From Moraxella lacunata (GTDB taxonomy: Bacteria > Pseudomonadota > Gammaproteobacteria > Pseudomonadales > Moraxellaceae): DNA of 20,437 nucleotides. The position numbers and the translations under genes were made by a program. Of the stretch, positions 1 through 7,930 are shown piece by piece. The number at the start of each line of letters is the position of its first letter. The stretch's first letter is position 1. The stretch lies in the NCBI RefSeq assembly GCF_002027545.1, contig NZ_MXAN01000021.1, positions 1-20,437 of the forward strand. The letters run 5' to 3'. The notes beneath the pieces were generated by a model that saw only the letters and a program-made list of their open reading frames with translations, ran no database searches and had not been told where the DNA came from.

Positions 1-22
1 AACCTAGTTTGGCAGGAAGTTT
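1..22. repeat. Terminal fragment of a 123-bp-family MITE
   Basis: The first 22 bases end in GGCAGGAAGTTT followed by AAT. This matches the right end of the full 123-bp elements at 12404 and 15742 (GCAGGAAGTCT followed by AAT). The rest of the element would lie left of the window, so only one terminus can be seen. Confidence 0.5.
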
Positions 23-24
23 AA

Positions 25-153
25 TAGGACGTGTTGAACATTGATAGCATTTTTATAAAATAAGATGAGAATTTGACAATTTCAATCAATTTTTGCATGA
101 AAAATGGCTAAATCTTGTTTTTCATTGCAAATACAAAAGTTCAACACGCCCTA
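25..153. repeat. Short (129-bp) variant of the TAGGGCGTG-ended MITE
   Basis: It opens with TAGGACGTGTTGAAC and closes with GTTCAACACGCCCTA, a 15-bp terminal inverted repeat with one mismatch. Inside it has TGCATGAAAAATGGCTAAAT and a stretch ending CATTGCAAATACAAAAG, both also present in the 208-bp copies at 11719 and 14271. The central part of the long copies, including their palindrome, is missing. It is therefore an internally deleted or separate short form of the same family, flanked by TA. Confidence 0.7.
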
Positions 154-159
154 GTAAAC

Positions 160-289
160 TACACTCTACAAATGAAAAAGTGCTACGGTTTCTGTTCGTG
201 GTGAGCCTGTCGAACCATGACGGAAACCGGCCCTTCGACAAGCTCAGGGCGAACGGTTTCTGTAGTAAAATTCAATTTTGTTAGCTGTA
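160..289. repeat. About 130-bp MITE with hairpin core, copy 1 (inverted relative to copy 2)
   Basis: The element runs from TACACTCTACAAATG to TTGTTAGCTGTA. Its reverse complement matches 875-1005 over the whole length, including both ends. The core consists of two arms, GTTCGTGGTGAGCCTGTCG and its near complement CGACAAGCTCAGGGCGAAC, which can fold into a long imperfect hairpin. Beyond a TA at the ends no longer target duplication is clear. Confidence 0.7.
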
Positions 290-531
290 TCTTGAATGAG
301 CCAAACAGATTTCATGTAGTTTTTAGTTTATTACAGCAATATTACAATAGCATTAATCCGTAAGATTATCAAATATTTTTTTGACTTCCTTGTTAATTTT
401 CCATTCACTGAGTGGTTGATGAAATCCATCTTATAACACTTGTTGTATTTTTATCATGCGGCATGATTGGCTTTTCATTGATTTTTAATCTATAAAATAA
501 CTTTCAGTCCAACCCAAATCACAACATTATT

Positions 532-657
532 TCAATAAACAGACGCATTATACACCTCCAATAAAACCAAGCCTGCAAACACCGACACAGCCACGCCATA
601 ACGCAAATAACTATTTTTTATACCAAATATCTGATAAAAGCCATAATACCCCAACAT
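532..657 (-). CDS. Possible 41-residue membrane peptide or gene remnant
   Basis: This minus-strand frame starts at an ATG and begins MLGYYGFYQIFGIKN. It continues with a hydrophobic stretch (VAVSVFAGLVLLEVY) that could form one membrane segment, and ends at TGA. An in-frame stop lies two codons upstream, so it is not simply the tail of a longer intact frame. No convincing ribosome-binding site was found. The LGY(Y/F) start and the LLE-x-VY end resemble the 52-residue protein at 16800-16958, which hints at a related small family. It could equally be chance or a decayed 3' end. The family is not recognised. Confidence 0.2.
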   Translation of the reverse strand: MLGYYGFYQIFGIKNSYLRYGVAVSVFAGLVLLEVYNASVY

Positions 658-730
658 ATATCACACTTACTCACAGATAAACATTCCAAGAAAATAGCAT
701 GCTAAATAGCATGATTATCATATTTATCTT

Positions 731-757
731 AAAAAACACCATGATAAAGATGGTGTT
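731..757 (-). terminator. Orphan minus-strand terminator-like hairpin
   Basis: AACACCAT and ATGGTGTT form a perfect 8-bp stem around a 7-base loop. On the minus strand the stem is followed by a run of six T, as in a rho-independent terminator. No gene is visible immediately upstream on that strand, so it may be a leftover of a lost gene. Confidence 0.4.
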
Positions 758-874
758 GGTAAGAGCGTCTATCATGGTTTTACCCAAACTTAAATAATAT
801 ATCCACAGCATAACAAAGCAGAGTATTTGACAAATGCCATAACAGATTATCGTTTGCTTAAATTGTGAACTATT

Positions 875-1005
875 TACAGCTAATAAAATTGAATTTTACT
901 ACGGAAACCGTTCGCCCTAAACTTGTCGAAGGGTCGGTTTCCGTTATGGTTCGACAGGCTCACCACGAACGGGAACCGTAGTACTTTTTCATTTTGTAGA
1001 GTGTA
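875..1005. repeat. About 130-bp MITE with hairpin core, copy 2
   Basis: The element runs from TACAGCTAATAAAATTG to TTTTGTAGAGTGTA and is the inverted counterpart of 160-289. The termini are imperfect inverted repeats of each other (TACA, CTA, AAAAT and ACTACGG blocks align). The centre carries GTTCGCCCTAAACTTGTCG and its partner CGACAGGCTCACCACGAAC, the same hairpin module found in the 123-bp elements. Confidence 0.7.
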
Positions 1006-1127
1006 TTTTCATGCACTTCTTATCCAAATTAGCCATGCTTATTTTACCCGTCTGCCCCGTCTATCGCACCGATTTATCATGCCAGTTTCATACAACAGTT
1101 TAGCACAGATGTTTTTTCTTTCATGCC

Positions 1128-1156
1128 TTGCCAATCCCCCCATTTGCCCTTAAAAT
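1128..1156 (+). promoter_or_regulatory. Candidate sigma-70 promoter for metX-metW
   Basis: TTGCCA (1128-1133) and TAAAAT (1151-1156) are separated by exactly 17 bp. Transcription would begin near 1163, downstream of the ATG at 1123. This supports translation from the GTG at 1186 rather than from that ATG. Confidence 0.5.
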
Positions 1157-1185
1157 ATAGCTTTAAAAATAAAAAGAGCAATAAC

Positions 1186-2412
1186 GTGGACAACACACCT
1201 CTCCATTTAGACCCCACATCAGTCGGTATTGTAACGCCCCAAATCTTGCATTTTGATGAGCCATTGACCCTAGAATGCGAGCGGGTGTTGCCGTCATTTG
1301 ACCTAGTCATCGAGACCTATGGCGAGCTAAATGCCGACAAAACCAACGCCATTTTAATCTGCCACGCCCTATCAGGCTCGCACCACGCCGCAGGGTATCA
1401 TAGTGAGCATGATACTAAGGCAGGTTGGTGGGACAACCTGATTGGCAATGGCAAGGCGATAGACACGAGCCGATTTTTTGTGGTGTGTCTAAACAACATC
1501 GGCTCCTGCCACGGCTCCACGGGCCCGACAACTGTTAATCCTGCCACAGGCGAGATTTGGGGGGCGGATTTTCCGCTTATTACGATAAAAGACTGGGTAA
1601 AAACCCAAGTCATGCTATCAGACCGCTTGGGCATTGCCAAATGGCACGCCATTGTCGGTGGGAGCATGGGCGGTATGCAGGCATTGCAATGGTCGGTGGA
1701 TTATCCCGACCGCTTAGAACGTGCCGTCATCATCGCCAGCACGCCCAAGCTGTCCGCCCAAAACATCGCCTTTAACGAAGTGGCTCGCCAGTCTATCCTA
1801 TCCGACCCCAACTTTTATGACGGCTGGTATCTCAAAAAAAATGCCTACCCCCGCCACGGACTGATTTTGGCACGCATGGTCGGACACATCACTTACATTA
1901 CCGAAGATGCCATGAAAGTCAAATTTGGACGGGACTTGAAATCGGGCAAGTTCATGTACGGCTATGATGTGGAATTTCAAGTAGAAAGCTACCTGCGTTA
2001 TCAAGGCGAGCGATTTAGCAAAAACTTTGACGCCAATACTTATCTGCTCATGACAAAAGCCTTGGATTATTTTGACCCGACACGGGACTATACGAAAGAT
2101 GGGCTGGACGAAAAAGAAGCCTTGAAACAAACACTTGCCCGCACCCAGTGCCAATTTCTCATCGTGTCTTTTACCACCGATTGGCGGTTCACCCCTGAGC
2201 GGTCGGTTGAGATTGTGGATGCGTTGATGGCAAACAACAAGCCTGTAAGCTTTGTCAATGTGGACGCACCACATGGGCATGATTCGTTTTTGTTTGACAT
2301 TCCCCGCTACACGACTGCCGTTCGGGGCTTTTTGACCGCCCCAACCCCAAAAAGAACCACCAAACAAAACACCATCACGCCCCACGAGATTTCAAAATTG
2401 GCAAGACACTAA
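1186..2412 (+). CDS. metX: Homoserine O-acyltransferase MetX
   Basis: This alpha/beta-hydrolase-fold enzyme activates homoserine by acyl transfer from acyl-CoA, the first committed step of methionine synthesis, in the cytoplasm. With the GTG start the protein has 408 residues. It contains the nucleophile elbow GGSMGG with Ser160, an acid at Asp332 in [10 protein letters not shown], and a catalytic His at 365 in HGHDSFL, the MetX triad. An in-frame ATG at 1123 would add 21 residues, but these overlap the apparent promoter and do not look like MetX; AGAG lies just before the GTG. The gene is followed 12 bp later by metW. MetX enzymes of gammaproteobacteria paired with MetW often use succinyl-CoA, so the acyl donor (acetyl or succinyl) is left open. 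Confidence 0.93.
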   Translation: MDNTPLHLDPTSVGIVTPQILHFDEPLTLECERVLPSFDLVIETYGELNADKTNAILICHALSGSHHAAGYHSEHDTKAGWWDNLIGNGKAIDTSRFFVVCLNNIGSCHGSTGPTTVNPATGEIWGADFPLITIKDWVKTQVMLSDRLGIAKWHAIVGGSMGGMQALQWSVDYPDRLERAVIIASTPKLSAQNIAFNEVARQSILSDPNFYDGWYLKKNAYPRHGLILARMVGHITYITEDAMKVKFGRDLKSGKFMYGYDVEFQVESYLRYQGERFSKNFDANTYLLMTKALDYFDPTRDYTKDGLDEKEALKQTLARTQCQFLIVSFTTDWRFTPERSVEIVDALMANNKPVSFVNVDAPHGHDSFLFDIPRYTTAVRGFLTAPTPKRTTKQNTITPHEISKLARH

Positions 2413-2424
2413 GATAGGCAACGT

Positions 2425-3039
2425 ATGAACATTGACCACAAATTGACCGAAAAATGGATAAAACCCAACTCAAAAGTCCTAGATTTGGGCTGTGGGGACG
2501 GCACACTATTGGCACACTTACAAGAGAATTTGGGTGTATTTGGCTATGGGCTTGAGATTGACCCCGACAAAATCAACGAAGGCATCGCCAAAGGGCTAAA
2601 CATCATCGAGCAAGACCTAAATGACGGTCTGTCTCGCTTTGCTGACAACAGTTTTGATACAGTCGTGATGGCTCGTGCCTTGCAAGCGGTCAAAAATCCC
2701 GAAACCCTACTAAACGATATGCTCCGTGTCGCCAAATTTGGTATTGTAACTTTTCCAAACTTCGCCTATTGGCAAAACCGCATCTACCTTGGCATTAAGG
2801 GCGTCATGCCAATGAGCGAGACCCTGCCCCACCAATGGTACAACACGCCCAACATTCATCTTTGCACCTTTAAGGATTTTGAACGGCTGTGCCACGACAA
2901 CAACATTCGCATTTTGGATACGGTCGCCCTATGGGACAACCCCAATCCAAAAATCCCTGCCCTTATCCGCAATAAAGCCGTCAAAACCGCCCCCAATCTC
3001 TTGGCAGATGTGGCGGTGTATCGGGTCGTGCGGGGTTAG
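2425..3039 (+). CDS. metW: Methionine biosynthesis protein MetW
   Basis: The product is a 204-residue class I methyltransferase-fold protein of the MetW family. The SAM-binding motif I is VLDLGCGDG at residues 18-26, followed by GYGLEIDPDKI (motif II acidic residue) and FDTVVMARALQ. The FPNFAYWQNR segment and a C-terminal half containing LPHQWYNTPNIHLCT are typical of MetW. It starts 12 bp after metX and is almost certainly co-transcribed. In proteobacteria MetW partners with MetX and is thought to support homoserine acylation; a methyl-transfer substrate is not established. The length is normal and the frame is intact. Confidence 0.92.
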   Translation: MNIDHKLTEKWIKPNSKVLDLGCGDGTLLAHLQENLGVFGYGLEIDPDKINEGIAKGLNIIEQDLNDGLSRFADNSFDTVVMARALQAVKNPETLLNDMLRVAKFGIVTFPNFAYWQNRIYLGIKGVMPMSETLPHQWYNTPNIHLCTFKDFERLCHDNNIRILDTVALWDNPNPKIPALIRNKAVKTAPNLLADVAVYRVVRG

Positions 3040-3114
3040 ACCCATCAAATTAACAACACCGAACCGACTGATAAATGATGTTACAAAATTTGACATGTTT
3101 AGCCAATGAAAAAA

Positions 3115-3143
3115 TTGAGTTTATCACTCATTAATGGTATGAT
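3115..3143 (+). promoter_or_regulatory. Candidate sigma-70 promoter for the Sel1-repeat gene
   Basis: TTGAGT (3115-3120) and TATGAT (3138-3143) are 17 bp apart, about 60 bp upstream of the chosen start codon at 3205. This suggests the Sel1 gene is transcribed independently of metXW. Confidence 0.55.
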
Positions 3144-3204
3144 AAAGGATTGATTTGGCATTTTAATGTCCATACACAAACTCTCAACCACAGGTCGTCA
3201 TTTT

Positions 3205-3783
3205 ATGAAACGTTTAAAACTTAGCATTTTATCCACCCTACTTTTGGCAGGTGTTGCCAACGCTGAACTCATCTCAAACGTGCCACTGAATGTGTCTCGT
3301 TTTGAGATTATGGACATCTCATCACTTGCCAGTCAAGCCAACAGTGGCAACCATCACGCCCAATTTTTCCTAGCCAAACGCCTACAAAAAGGTGAAGGCG
3401 TTGCCAAAGACCCTGCCAAAGCCGTGCATTGGTACACCCAAGCTGCCCAAAAAGACATCGCCCCTGCTCAGCTAAACCTAGGACTCATGTATCTGCGTGG
3501 CGAAGGCGTCAAAGCCAGCATGAGTGAAGGTCGTAAATGGCTAGAACGTGCCGCTCATCTGGGCGACAACCGTGCCAGCTATGCGTTGGCGATGATTGAT
3601 GAAAAACAGCAACGCTATGTGGATGCCTACAAATGGTATGATCTATCTAGCCGTGACGGCATGCTTGACAACGGCATTCGTGACAAAGCCCAAGCCAAAA
3701 TCGGTCAGCTTGCCCTAAACCTATCATCAAGCGACATCGAAAAAGCCAAAACCAGTGCTAATGATTGGTTTACCATCAAATAA
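3205..3783 (+). CDS. Secreted Sel1-like (TPR-type) repeat protein
   Basis: The ATG at 3205 gives a 192-residue protein whose N-terminus, MKRLKLSILSTLLLAGVANA, is a classic Sec signal peptide with an ANA cleavage site. An earlier in-frame ATG at 3166 would place 13 residues before the signal peptide and is less likely. The mature part contains about three Sel1-type helical repeats: AQFFLAKRLQKGEGV, AQLNLGLMYLRGEGV and ASYALAMIDEK followed by AYKWYDLSS. Such proteins are usually periplasmic and act in protein-protein contacts; no enzymatic motif is visible. It has its own promoter and ends just before a strong hairpin terminator. The specific function is unknown. Confidence 0.85.
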   Translation: MKRLKLSILSTLLLAGVANAELISNVPLNVSRFEIMDISSLASQANSGNHHAQFFLAKRLQKGEGVAKDPAKAVHWYTQAAQKDIAPAQLNLGLMYLRGEGVKASMSEGRKWLERAAHLGDNRASYALAMIDEKQQRYVDAYKWYDLSSRDGMLDNGIRDKAQAKIGQLALNLSSSDIEKAKTSANDWFTIK

Positions 3784-3804
3784 TCATTTATTTGCTCGCT
3801 CACC

Positions 3805-3836
3805 AAAAAGCCCATGACATCATTCATGGGCTTTTT
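3805..3836 (+). terminator. Rho-independent terminator, probably bidirectional
   Basis: AAAAAGCCCATGA and TCATGGGCTTTTT form a perfect 13-bp stem around a 6-base loop. The T run on one strand and the A run on the other let it serve both the Sel1 gene (+) and the converging DOMON-like gene (-). Confidence 0.85.
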
Positions 3837-3923
3837 AAATGTGGCTTTGGTTTGAACAAAAAGTTCGGTTGTGGACCACCACCGTCCTAAGTTTCAATCA
3901 AAATACACTCACATTTTATACAT

Positions 3924-4574
3924 TTACCATTTTTGCCAAAATACCTTATCATGAAAATCAGGCATAGGGGCAGAACTGACAGCAAAGTAATGCAAATCGC
4001 CTTTGATGTTTAGTATCGCACATGGGTTGATGAGTGTCTGCTCGGGCAACAACTCCGCCACGGCTGACACATCAAGACTGACGTGGCGTTCATACACCAA
4101 CACGTTATCGTTATCATCGGCACGCCACAACAGAGCTACCTTATCGGCCTGTACGAGCGTGGCAGGCGTACGATAATCGCTAAAATGATACAGGGCATAA
4201 CGTCCATCGGGGGCGATGTTTATCTCAATATAACCCCCATCTGCCAGACCGATAAAGCATTCTAGGCAGGTCTCCTGCCACAGCCCATCGGCACGCTTGA
4301 TGTTATCATCATGATAATTGGCAAAATGCAGTCCATCCACCTTTTCAACCATAAAACTCATGTTAATCACATGCTTACCCCCATGCGTGTCTTCACTGAT
4401 GTAAGCATGAACCTTGGGGGCAGGCTTGTTTTTTTGGTTGGCTTGCATGTCTTGCAAGACAAACAACTGCTCTCTTTGCATGACCGAATTATCATCATAA
4501 TAAAACTCGGTAAAGTGCGACAGCGACAGCAGGCTAAACAGTTTATCAATGGGGTTTGCGGTAAAAAAATTCAT
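3924..4574 (-). CDS. DOMON-like domain protein of unknown function
   Basis: The product has 216 residues, no signal peptide and no membrane segment. The central part resembles the bacterial DOMON-like family: GLWQETCLECFIG, then GGYIEINIAPDGRYALYHF and a following YRTP. DOMON domains are beta-sandwiches that can bind haem or sugars; no ligand can be deduced here. The gene starts 22 bp after yhbY on the same strand and is probably co-transcribed with it. The assignment rests on motif resemblance, not on a search. Confidence 0.65.
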   Translation of the reverse strand: MNFFTANPIDKLFSLLSLSHFTEFYYDDNSVMQREQLFVLQDMQANQKNKPAPKVHAYISEDTHGGKHVINMSFMVEKVDGLHFANYHDDNIKRADGLWQETCLECFIGLADGGYIEINIAPDGRYALYHFSDYRTPATLVQADKVALLWRADDNDNVLVYERHVSLDVSAVAELLPEQTLINPCAILNIKGDLHYFAVSSAPMPDFHDKVFWQKW

Positions 4575-4596
4575 GACATTCCCTTATCGTAACAGC

Positions 4597-4947
4597 CTAA
4601 AAGCCAAAACGTGTTAAATTAGACAATTTATCGTTAGGTTCGTCATTTTTACGAAATAACAAAACCATACGCCCTATGTGATGCACCACTTGACTCTCGG
4701 TAGCGTCAGCTAGGGCGGATGCACATTCTTTGCGTTCATCACTACTACCTGCGGGGATTTTGACTTTGATGAGTTCGTGGTCGCTTAGGGCACGGGCGGT
4801 CTCTTCGATGAGCGTGGGTGTCAAGCCATTGCCACCCACCATGATGATGGGATTTAGGCGATGACCGATGCCCCGTAGCTCTTTTAGGGTGTCATTAGAT
4901 AGGTTTTTAAAATTGGGAGATAGGTTTTTAAAATTGGGTTTTGCCAT
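4597..4947 (-). CDS. yhbY: YhbY-family RNA-binding (CRM domain) ribosome assembly protein
   Basis: The chosen ATG gives 116 residues; one further in-frame start lies four codons upstream. The CRM domain is recognisable from LKELRGIGHRLNPIIMVGGN, followed by HELIKVKIP and VVHHIGRMVLLFRK. The family binds pre-50S ribosomal particles. The order yhbY (-) next to rlmE-ftsH (+) is the same as in E. coli, which supports the call. The N-terminus carries an exact 21-bp tandem duplication that repeats the peptide NFKNLS, an extension not typical of the family. Confidence 0.9.
   Translation of the reverse strand: MAKPNFKNLSPNFKNLSNDTLKELRGIGHRLNPIIMVGGNGLTPTLIEETARALSDHELIKVKIPAGSSDERKECASALADATESQVVHHIGRMVLLFRKNDEPNDKLSNLTRFGF
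4897..4938. repeat. Exact 21-bp tandem duplication inside yhbY
   Basis: AGATAGGTTTTTAAAATTGGG (21 bp, read on the plus strand as two adjacent units 4897-4917 and 4918-4938) is repeated perfectly. Because the unit is seven codons, the yhbY frame is preserved. Confidence 0.9.
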
Positions 4948-4986
4948 AAAATGTCTCAAAACAGGTTTTTAAATAAATTAATGTTC

Positions 4987-4992
4987 ATTATA
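4987..4992 (-). promoter_or_regulatory. Candidate -10 box for yhbY
   Basis: The minus strand reads GTTATAATG about 40 bp upstream of the yhbY start, a perfect TATAAT. No good -35 match was found at the expected spacing, so this rests on the -10 element alone. Confidence 0.3.
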
Positions 4993-5064
4993 ACAAAAAT
5001 ATACCAAATTTTCTCATAAAAATGTTAAACTAAGCAGTTATTTTAATTCATCACTACCCGACCA

Positions 5065-5697
5065 ATGGCAACTCGCATTACCAACAAAAAATTCTCCAAA
5101 TCATCAAAAGCGTGGATGAAAGAGCATATTGACGACTATTACGTCCAACAAGCCCAAAAAGACGGCTATCGTGCCAGAGCAGCCTATAAGTTATTGGAAA
5201 TTAACGAAAAAACGGGTCTTATCAAAAAAGGCATGACCGTGGTGGATTTAGGTTCTGCCCCTGGTAGTTGGTCGCAGGTGGCAGGCAAGCTCGTGGGCGA
5301 TGACGGGATTTTGATTGCGTCTGATATTTTGCCCATGGATACTTTGGAGAATGTTACCTTTATCCAAGGCGATTTTAGAGAAGAAGAAGTCTTTAACAAA
5401 ATCATGGATGAAGTGGGCGGACGGCGTGTGGATGTGGTGTTATCGGACATGGCTCCCAACACATCTGGGATGTCGGCAGTGGACATGCCACGCATGATGT
5501 ACCTGTGTGAGTTGGCGGTGGATTTTGCCCTAAAAGTGTTGCCCGAAGGCGGTGCGTTAATCATGAAAGTGTTCCAAGGCGAAGGCTCTCCCGAACTGCG
5601 TGCCGACATGCAAAAAAAGTTTAGCAAAATCAAAAGCATAAAACCCAAGGCAAGCCGTCCCCGCTCCAAAGAGATGTTTTGGGTGGCGATAAAATAA
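5065..5697 (+). CDS. rlmE: 23S rRNA (uridine-2'-O)-methyltransferase RlmE (FtsJ/RrmJ)
   Basis: The enzyme 2'-O-methylates a uridine in the peptidyl-transferase loop of 23S rRNA using SAM. The 210-residue protein has the SAM-binding motif VVDLGSAPGSWSQ. The family's K-D-K-E catalytic residues appear at Lys42, Asp128 (LSDMAPN), Lys168 (IMKVFQ) and Glu203 (SKEMFWV), each shifted by four from the E. coli residues. Length and spacing are normal. It lies divergent from yhbY and 147 bp upstream of ftsH, the conserved gammaproteobacterial arrangement. Confidence 0.96.
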   Translation: MATRITNKKFSKSSKAWMKEHIDDYYVQQAQKDGYRARAAYKLLEINEKTGLIKKGMTVVDLGSAPGSWSQVAGKLVGDDGILIASDILPMDTLENVTFIQGDFREEEVFNKIMDEVGGRRVDVVLSDMAPNTSGMSAVDMPRMMYLCELAVDFALKVLPEGGALIMKVFQGEGSPELRADMQKKFSKIKSIKPKASRPRSKEMFWVAIK

Positions 5698-5844
5698 TCA
5701 TCTAAATTTAGGGCTTGATTTATTGATAATAAGCCTTATTAAAAGCAATGTCTCTTTGTGTAAACAATTGCACGACTTGCCCCATTTTCAATTTTTAAAT
5801 CTTCAATCAAAGTTGTATCAAACGCCAAAAACAGGAAACCCTTT

Positions 5845-7740
5845 GTGAACGACATGGCAAAAAACATTCTATTATGGCTCGTGATTATCACCGTGGTAGT
5901 CATGGTATTTAGTAATCTCGACCGTGGTTCGGGCAAGGCTGATGACATGAAATACTCAGCCTTTGTCACGGCAGTTGCCGAAGGTCAAATCCAAAAGATT
6001 GAGATTGACGGCGAAGAGATTACCGGCACAAAGGTCAATGGCTCAGAGTTCAAGACCGTTCGCCCTGCCCTAGATGACAGCGAGCTAATGCCCCTACTTC
6101 GTGAACACAACATAGAAGTAGAAGGGTCGATGCCACAGCGTCAAGGCGTGGGCACTCAGCTACTCATCGCGGCATTTCCCATTTTGCTCATCATCGGTCT
6201 GTTTTGGCTATTCATGCGTGGCATGAGTGGCGGTGCTGGCGGCGGTGGCATGGGCGGTCGTAACCCCATGAGCTTTGGCAAATCCAAAGCCAAAATGCTC
6301 TCCGAAGACGACATCAAAGTCACCTTTGCCGATGTGGCAGGGTGCGAAGAGTCCAAGCAAGAAGTTGTTGAGATTGTGGATTTTTTAAGAGACCCAGAAA
6401 AATTCACCAAACTTGGGGCGACCATTCCCCGTGGCGTGCTGATGGTGGGCCCGCCTGGTACAGGTAAGACGCTCCTTGCCAAAGCCATTGCTGGCGAAGC
6501 CAAAGTGCCGTTTTTTAGTATCTCGGGTTCGGATTTTGTGGAGATGTTTGTTGGGGTGGGTGCAAGCCGTGTCCGTGATATGTTTGACCAAGCCAAAAAG
6601 AACGCTCCATGTATCATCTTTATTGATGAGATTGATGCGGTGGGTCGTCATCGTGGCTCGGGCATGGGTGGTGGTCATGATGAACGTGAACAAACCCTTA
6701 ACCAACTTTTGGTAGAAATGGACGGTTTTGAAGGTAATGACGGTGTGATTGTCATTGCAGCGACCAACCGTGTGGACGTGCTGGATAAAGCCCTGCTTCG
6801 CCCTGGTCGTTTTGACCGTCAAGTGTCGGTTGGCTTGCCAGACATCAAAGGTCGTGAGCAGATTCTAAATGTACACCTGAAAAAACTGCCCCAAACCATT
6901 GGCGTGGATGTCAATGCCCTAGCTCGTGGTACGCCTGGGTTTAGCGGGGCTCAGCTTGCCAACCTTGTCAATGAAGCTGCCCTATTTGCCACCCGTCGCA
7001 ACAAGATGAGCGTGGACATGAATGACTTTGAAGATGCCAAAGACAAGCTCTACATGGGGCCTGAACGCAAATCCATGGTCTTGCGTGAAGAAGAACGCCG
7101 TGCCACCGCCTATCATGAAGCAGGTCATGCCCTAGTCGCCCAACTACTTCCCTTTACTGACCCTGTACACAAAGTAACCATCATGCCCCGTGGCTGGGCA
7201 TTGGGGGTAACGTGGCAGTTGCCCGAGCAAGATGCGGTGAGCAGTTACAGCGACAAAATGCTCAACGACATCTCTATCTTGTTTGGTGGGCGGATTGCCG
7301 AAGAGATTTTTATCAATCGCAAATCCACAGGAGCGTCCAACGACTTTGAACGTGCGACCAAACTTGCCCGTGCCATGGTAACCAAATACGGCATGAGCGA
7401 CAAACTTGGCGTGATGGTCTATGAAGACGAAGAGCAAGGCGGATATTTTGGTGGGGCAAATCGCACCATCAGTGAAGCCACCCAACAAAAAGTGGACGAA
7501 GAAGTTCGCCGTATCCTAGAAGAGCAGTACGATGTGGCGTATAAGCTCATTGATGACAATCATGACAAAATGCACGCCATGGTGGAAGCACTCATGAAGT
7601 GGGAAACCATTGACCGTGAGCAGTTCTTGCAAATCATGAATGGCGAGACTCCACGAGAGCCAAAAGAATATCAGCATGAAGTGCCAACGGTAAATATCGT
7701 TAAAAATGACGAATTGCCACCGCCTTTACCGAGTGCGTGA
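5845..7740 (+). CDS. ftsH: ATP-dependent zinc metalloprotease FtsH
   Basis: This is an inner-membrane AAA+ protease that degrades regulatory and misfolded membrane proteins as a hexamer. The 631-residue product has an N-terminal membrane segment (about residues 6-23), a periplasmic domain, a second membrane segment (about 106-126) and a glycine-rich linker. Walker A is GPPGTGKT at 202-209 and Walker B is IIFIDEID with Asp261 and Glu262. The second region of homology is [20 protein letters not shown]. The zinc site HEAGH is at 424-428 and the third-ligand region near [11 protein letters not shown]. The GTG at 5845 is chosen because AGGA lies 8 bp upstream of it, whereas the ATG three codons later is too far from AGGA. 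No damage is seen. Confidence 0.97.
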   Translation: MNDMAKNILLWLVIITVVVMVFSNLDRGSGKADDMKYSAFVTAVAEGQIQKIEIDGEEITGTKVNGSEFKTVRPALDDSELMPLLREHNIEVEGSMPQRQGVGTQLLIAAFPILLIIGLFWLFMRGMSGGAGGGGMGGRNPMSFGKSKAKMLSEDDIKVTFADVAGCEESKQEVVEIVDFLRDPEKFTKLGATIPRGVLMVGPPGTGKTLLAKAIAGEAKVPFFSISGSDFVEMFVGVGASRVRDMFDQAKKNAPCIIFIDEIDAVGRHRGSGMGGGHDEREQTLNQLLVEMDGFEGNDGVIVIAATNRVDVLDKALLRPGRFDRQVSVGLPDIKGREQILNVHLKKLPQTIGVDVNALARGTPGFSGAQLANLVNEAALFATRRNKMSVDMNDFEDAKDKLYMGPERKSMVLREEERRATAYHEAGHALVAQLLPFTDPVHKVTIMPRGWALGVTWQLPEQDAVSSYSDKMLNDISILFGGRIAEEIFINRKSTGASNDFERATKLARAMVTKYGMSDKLGVMVYEDEEQGGYFGGANRTISEATQQKVDEEVRRILEEQYDVAYKLIDDNHDKMHAMVEALMKWETIDREQFLQIMNGETPREPKEYQHEVPTVNIVKNDELPPPLPSA

Positions 7741-7753
7741 TAGTGGCATGAGA

Positions 7754-7783
7754 AGCACCGCCTTGATTTTGGGCGGTGTTTTT
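7754..7783 (+). terminator. Rho-independent terminator of ftsH
   Basis: CACCGCC (7756-7762) and GGCGGTG (7772-7778) form a GC-rich stem that runs into five T. It lies 15 bp after the ftsH stop codon. Confidence 0.8.
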
Positions 7784-7808
7784 ATAAAATATGAACATAT
7801 TTTTCATT

Positions 7809-7899
7809 AAATCTCTTTCCAAACTAAAAATAAACCCTTGTAAGTATTGGGGTTGAAGTTTTTAAAAATCTACAAAAATCAGGGTTTGGAAAGAAGTCT
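7809..7899. repeat. 91-bp MITE, copy 1
   Basis: The element runs from AAATCTCTTTCCAAAC to GTTTGGAAAGAAGTCT, an imperfect 16-bp terminal inverted repeat with 13 matches. It is flanked on both sides by ATT. The reverse complement is nearly identical to 15329-15419, which has exactly the same length and the same flanking trinucleotide. It is non-coding and lies between the ftsH terminator and the IS481-like element. Confidence 0.85.
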
Positions 7900-7930
7900 A
7901 TTATAAAAATGATTATAATAGCAAGTTAGG

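Larger units (their letters stand above)
290..874. other. AT-rich spacer between two inverted MITE copies
   Basis: This roughly 585-bp stretch lies between the inverted copies at 160-289 and 875-1005. No convincing full-length gene is present on either strand. It contains one short minus-strand reading frame with coding-like hydrophobic sequence (532-657) and a minus-strand terminator-like hairpin (731-757). It is best read as a degraded intergenic or gene-remnant region. Confidence 0.5.

Noticed and set aside
160..1005. Repeated hairpin elements considered as a CRISPR array or DNA uptake sequences
   Set aside because: Copies are few, unevenly spaced, inverted relative to each other and embedded in elements with their own terminal repeats.
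1123..1185. Upstream ATG start for metX
   Set aside because: It lies before a well-spaced promoter (TTGCCA-17-TAAAAT) and adds residues unlike the family; the GTG at 1186 is preferred.
1798..2385. Long antisense frame within metX
   Set aside because: It is a shadow of a strongly supported gene on the other strand and has no recognisable domain or start signals.
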